Source of the DNA: CAZSNT01 sp964607765
GTDB lineage: Bacteria; Verrucomicrobiota; Lentisphaeria; Oligosphaerales; JABHEG01
DNA: 64,000 nucleotides
NCBI GenBank assembly: GCA_964607765.1
Contig: CAZSNT010000008.1
Span: forward strand, 1-64,000
Reading direction: 5' to 3'
Part shown: piece after piece, positions 62,430 through 64,000 of the stretch
Position numbering within the stretch: the stretch's first letter is position 1
Layout of the letters: the number at the start of each line of letters is the position of its first letter
The notes under the pieces: model-generated
The model's input: only the letters and a program-made list of their open reading frames with translations
Told to the model about the DNA's origin: nothing
The model's database searches: none
Made by a program: the position numbers and the translations under genes

Positions 62430-64000
62430 TTACTTCTTCTTGTTCTTGCGCTCCGCCCGCCGCTTGTTCTTCTCTTCCTTGGTGAGCTTCCTGTTCGGGG
62501 CCTCGCCGCTGTCTTTCGCCTTGTTGGCGCGTTCGTCAAGCTCCTTCTTGGTCGCCATGGGACGCCCGGAGGCAACGGGCGGGGTGTCGCGGTCGGGGTC
62601 GTACGGGACATAGTCCTTGGCGGCGTTGGGGTTGGGCTTGGGCAGGTAGGCGCCGATGGACGAGAAGTAGGCGTTCATGTCCCTGTACATCTGCGTGGCC
62701 TTCTCGGGTTTGGCCTGCGCCAGGTTCCCGGACTCACCGATGTCGGCGGCGAGGTCATAGAGGTAGAGTTTGCCGGGTTGTTCGTAGAAGTAGAGCAGCT
62801 TGTGGTTGCCGCGGATGATCGCCGAATGCATGGTGGAGGTGCGCGGGTGCGGATAGTGGAAGTAGAGGTCGCGGCTGTTGTAGGCCCCGATGTCGTCCGG
62901 GTTGGCGAGCAGCGGCCTGAAGCTGATGCCGTCCACATCCTGGAGCTCGTTCGCCTGTCCTCCCGCCATGTCGACGAAGGTCGGCAGATAGTCGTAGTTG
63001 ACGATGTTGGCGGCGCAGCGCGTTCCGGCCTCCACGCCCGGGCCGCGCACGATGAACGGCACGCGAATGCCGCCCTCCCACAGCCACCACTTGCCGCCGC
63101 GCAGGATTTCGTTGCCGGCGTTGTAGCGATAGAACCCGTTGTCGGCGGTGAAGATGACATAGGTGTTGTCCGCCAGCCCCAGCTCGTCGAGCCGCTTGAG
63201 CATCATGCCGATGGAGGTGTCGAGGTCTTCCATCATCGCCTCGCGCTCGGCCACCTTCTGCCGCGCGCCCTTGCTTTCCAGCCGGGTGATTTCGGGCGAG
63301 TCCAGGTGTTTGCCGAGCGTCTCCGGCAGAAACTGGACGGGGTTGTGCCCGGCATAGTGCGACATCTGGAGATAGAACGGCTTGCCCACCTTGGCCTGCT
63401 CTTCCATGAACCGGATTGACTTGTCCGTGATGCTGAACATCAGCTTCGGGTCCTTGGGGTCCGTCGACTTGCCTTCCGCGTTGCTGGTTTCGCCGGTGCT
63501 GACATCGTAGCCGTGCTTCTCGGGGCCGCCGCCGTAGATGTGCCATTTGCCGATATGGGCGGTGGCGTACCCGAGCGGCTTGAGTACCTCGGCGATGGTC
63601 GGGCGTTTCGCAGAGAGGCTGCCCATCGGCGACGGCTGGAGGTAGGGCCGGTGGGCGTCCTTGCTCTTGGCGAGATAGGTCACCTCTTGTGGGCAAGCAT
63701 CGCCAAAATTGCCGTTGCCGCTGAAGAGGTGGCGCGCGGTGGTCATGCCAGTCTGGAGGCTGCAGCGCGACGGCGCGCACATCCCGGCGGCGGTGTATGC
63801 ATTGCTGAAAGTCATCCCCTGCTTTGCCAGCCGGGCAATGTTCGGCGTATGGCGGAACGACATAAACGACCCCTTGTGCCCCGCCATCATCGCCACCGAC
63901 GTCCCGGCCCACGGCATGTCGTCGGCAAGGACCAGGACAATGTTGGGCTTGCCTTCGGCTGTCTTCGCTTCGCTCTGGCTCTGCGCCGCCCGTGCGGCGC
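62430..64000 (-). CDS. Sulfatase, 5' end beyond the window
   Basis: At least 523 residues; the frame is open to base 64000 and starts outside. The visible N-terminal part reads AEGKPNIVLVLADDMPWAG, so the metal motif is inside the window and only the signal peptide is missing; a Met within that motif is not the start. Active site MCAPSRCSLQTG, GKWHIYGGGPEKHGYDV and FTADNGFYRYNAGNE follow. After the sulfatase C-terminal domain comes an Asp/Pro-rich linker (KDYVPYDPDRDTPP) and a long basic end (LTKEEKNKRRAERKNKKK). Separated from the 13-gene run by a hairpin element. Confidence 0.9.
   Translation of the reverse strand, partial: AARAAQSQSEAKTAEGKPNIVLVLADDMPWAGTSVAMMAGHKGSFMSFRHTPNIARLAKQGMTFSNAYTAAGMCAPSRCSLQTGMTTARHLFSGNGNFGDACPQEVTYLAKSKDAHRPYLQPSPMGSLSAKRPTIAEVLKPLGYATAHIGKWHIYGGGPEKHGYDVSTGETSNAEGKSTDPKDPKLMFSITDKSIRFMEEQAKVGKPFYLQMSHYAGHNPVQFLPETLGKHLDSPEITRLESKGARQKVAEREAMMEDLDTSIGMMLKRLDELGLADNTYVIFTADNGFYRYNAGNEILRGGKWWLWEGGIRVPFIVRGPGVEAGTRCAANIVNYDYLPTFVDMAGGQANELQDVDGISFRPLLANPDDIGAYNSRDLYFHYPHPRTSTMHSAIIRGNHKLLYFYEQPGKLYLYDLAADIGESGNLAQAKPEKATQMYRDMNAYFSSIGAYLPKPNPNAAKDYVPYDPDRDTPPVASGRPMATKKELDERANKAKDSGEAPNRKLTKEEKNKRRAERKNKKK

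Noticed and set aside
63909..63917. Start codon of the last sulfatase at 63917
   Set aside because: The Met is inside the metal-binding motif LADDMPW; the frame continues upstream to the window end.

Overview
The window reads as a polysaccharide-degradation island from a GC-rich Gram-negative bacterium of the PVC group. Kiritimatiellota is the best guess. This rests on very dense formylglycine-type sulfatases, GH29 fucosidases, secreted right-handed beta-helix proteins, PQQ-type propellers, ThuA and Gfo/Idh/MocA proteins and 23S-IVP-type four-helix-bundle genes, without the SusC/SusD pairs expected in Bacteroidota. The assignment is an inference from gene content. Every gene I accept lies on the minus strand, so transcription runs from high to low coordinates. 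No tRNA, rRNA, CRISPR array, transposase, transporter or sulfatase-maturase gene was seen.

Layout: 1-1800 holds a hairpin repeat, a zeta-toxin-like kinase with its own winged helix and a 51-residue partner (4-base overlap), a two-dyad operator over a sigma70-type promoter, and a REP-like cluster. 10774-1797 is a five-gene operon (sulfatase, SGNH esterase, beta-helix, GH29, frameshifted beta-helix). 19718-11186 is a four-gene operon (sulfatase, GH141-like beta-helix, methyltransferase-like/PQQ fusion, GH29) mostly without signal peptides. 34708-20911 carries beta-helix, GH29, a GH29 remnant, sulfatase, sialate-esterase-like SGNH protein, beta-helix, divergent GH29 and sulfatase. 36871-34751 is a graveyard of gene fragments. 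42795-36872 holds a propeller/methyltransferase-like/propeller protein and a heparinase II/III-like lipoprotein. 62169-42923 is a run of 13 closely packed genes (nine sulfatases, a fused toroid/esterase, ThuA, a Tat-exported oxidoreductase, a HEAT protein). A fourteenth gene, a sulfatase cut by the window end, lies upstream of it behind a hairpin repeat.

Together the enzymes suit removal of sulfate, fucose and acyl groups from a highly sulfated, fucose-containing polymer such as fucoidan, with lyase or hydrolase cuts by the beta-helix and heparinase-like proteins. The substrate is inferred, not shown.

The most unusual signals are: (1) six intergenic hairpin elements whose arms are 7-, 12- or 13-base tandem repeats in opposite orientation, two of which bracket four-helix-bundle (23S-IVP-like) genes; (2) Lys/Arg-rich C-terminal tails shared by secreted proteins of unrelated folds and concentrated in the 42.9-64 kb run; (3) the self-contained zeta-kinase switch with a 21-base-spaced double dyad; (4) two differently arranged fusions of a methyltransferase-like fold with PQQ propellers.
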